A stretch of 12,267 bases of DNA. Source: Rhizosphaericola sp047606825. GTDB taxonomy: Bacteria > Bacteroidota > Bacteroidia > Chitinophagales > Chitinophagaceae. Of the stretch, positions 12,224 through 12,267 are shown one piece after another. The translations under genes were made by a program, and so were the position numbers. Each line of letters opens with the position of its first letter. Position 1 is the stretch's first letter. The notes under the pieces are model-generated. The model was given only the letters and a program-made list of their open reading frames with translations, had not been told where the DNA came from and did no database searches. Location: positions 1 to 12,267 of the forward strand of contig JASGDY010000073.1 of NCBI GenBank assembly GCA_047606825.1. The letters are read 5' to 3'.

Positions 12224-12267
12224 ATGGCCCTACCAAAAACAATTCCGGTTAAGGAATCCGAAAAAGA
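12224..12267 (+). CDS. N-terminal fragment of an unidentified gene (runs off the window)
   Basis: The ATG at 12224 opens a frame, MALPKTIPVKESEK, that is still open at the window edge. The short leader behind a consensus promoter supports it as a real start. I do not recognise the family from 14 residues; a faint likeness to the start of some transposase-type HTH proteins is memory only and should not be relied on. Confidence 0.5.
   Translation, partial: MALPKTIPVKESEK

Overview
The window reads as chromosomal DNA from a member of the Bacteroidota, most likely a Chitinophagaceae or Sphingobacteriia-type organism. Several promoters match the Bacteroidota housekeeping form TTTG-N19-TAnnTTTG (tRNA-Asp, the gene cut by the right edge, and less perfectly others). 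Shine-Dalgarno sequences are mostly absent. The protein families also fit: a DUF3472 secreted protein, the Bacteroidota type of Crp/Fnr regulator, and an ECF sigma factor with a small membrane partner. No phage, plasmid, CRISPR or transposase gene is visible.

Layout. 1-3281: a CPBP membrane protease (-), whose 3' end runs into a repeat element; dusB (+); and, 12 bp later, a Crp/Fnr-like regulator (+). A cluster of REP-like palindromes lies in 3022-3193, and a further copy of the same unit sits at 1-46. 3282-4256: a zinc-free MDR/quinone oxidoreductase (+), preceded by a 7-bp dyad over its putative -33 element, probably an operator for the upstream regulator. 4274-6024: hddC and hddA (-), the kinase and guanylyltransferase of GDP-D-glycero-alpha-D-manno-heptose synthesis. 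6025-6536: a gene-free stretch ending in a promoter and a strong terminator inside the greA leader. 6537-7072: greA and its terminator. 7419-7578: tRNA-Asp(GUC) on the minus strand with its own promoter and terminator. 7595-8727: riboflavin synthase and a metallophosphoesterase, overlapping by ATGA (-). 8843-10135: a secreted DUF3472 protein (+).

10187-12145 is the most interesting part. It holds an ECF-type sigma factor, overlapping by ATGA with a two-helix membrane protein; a long terminator hairpin; then a second small membrane protein and an Hsp20 chaperone. The same bipartite sequence, TTAAAGTAAAA-N12-CGTCTTC, lies just upstream of both transcription units with identical spacing. It looks like the sigma factor's own promoter. 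I infer a compact envelope- or protein-stress regulon: sigma factor plus membrane partner (possible anti-sigma), which activates itself and a unit containing a membrane protein and a small heat-shock protein.

The window ends in the first 14 codons of another gene behind a textbook promoter. All identifications rest on reading motifs by eye; no database search was run.
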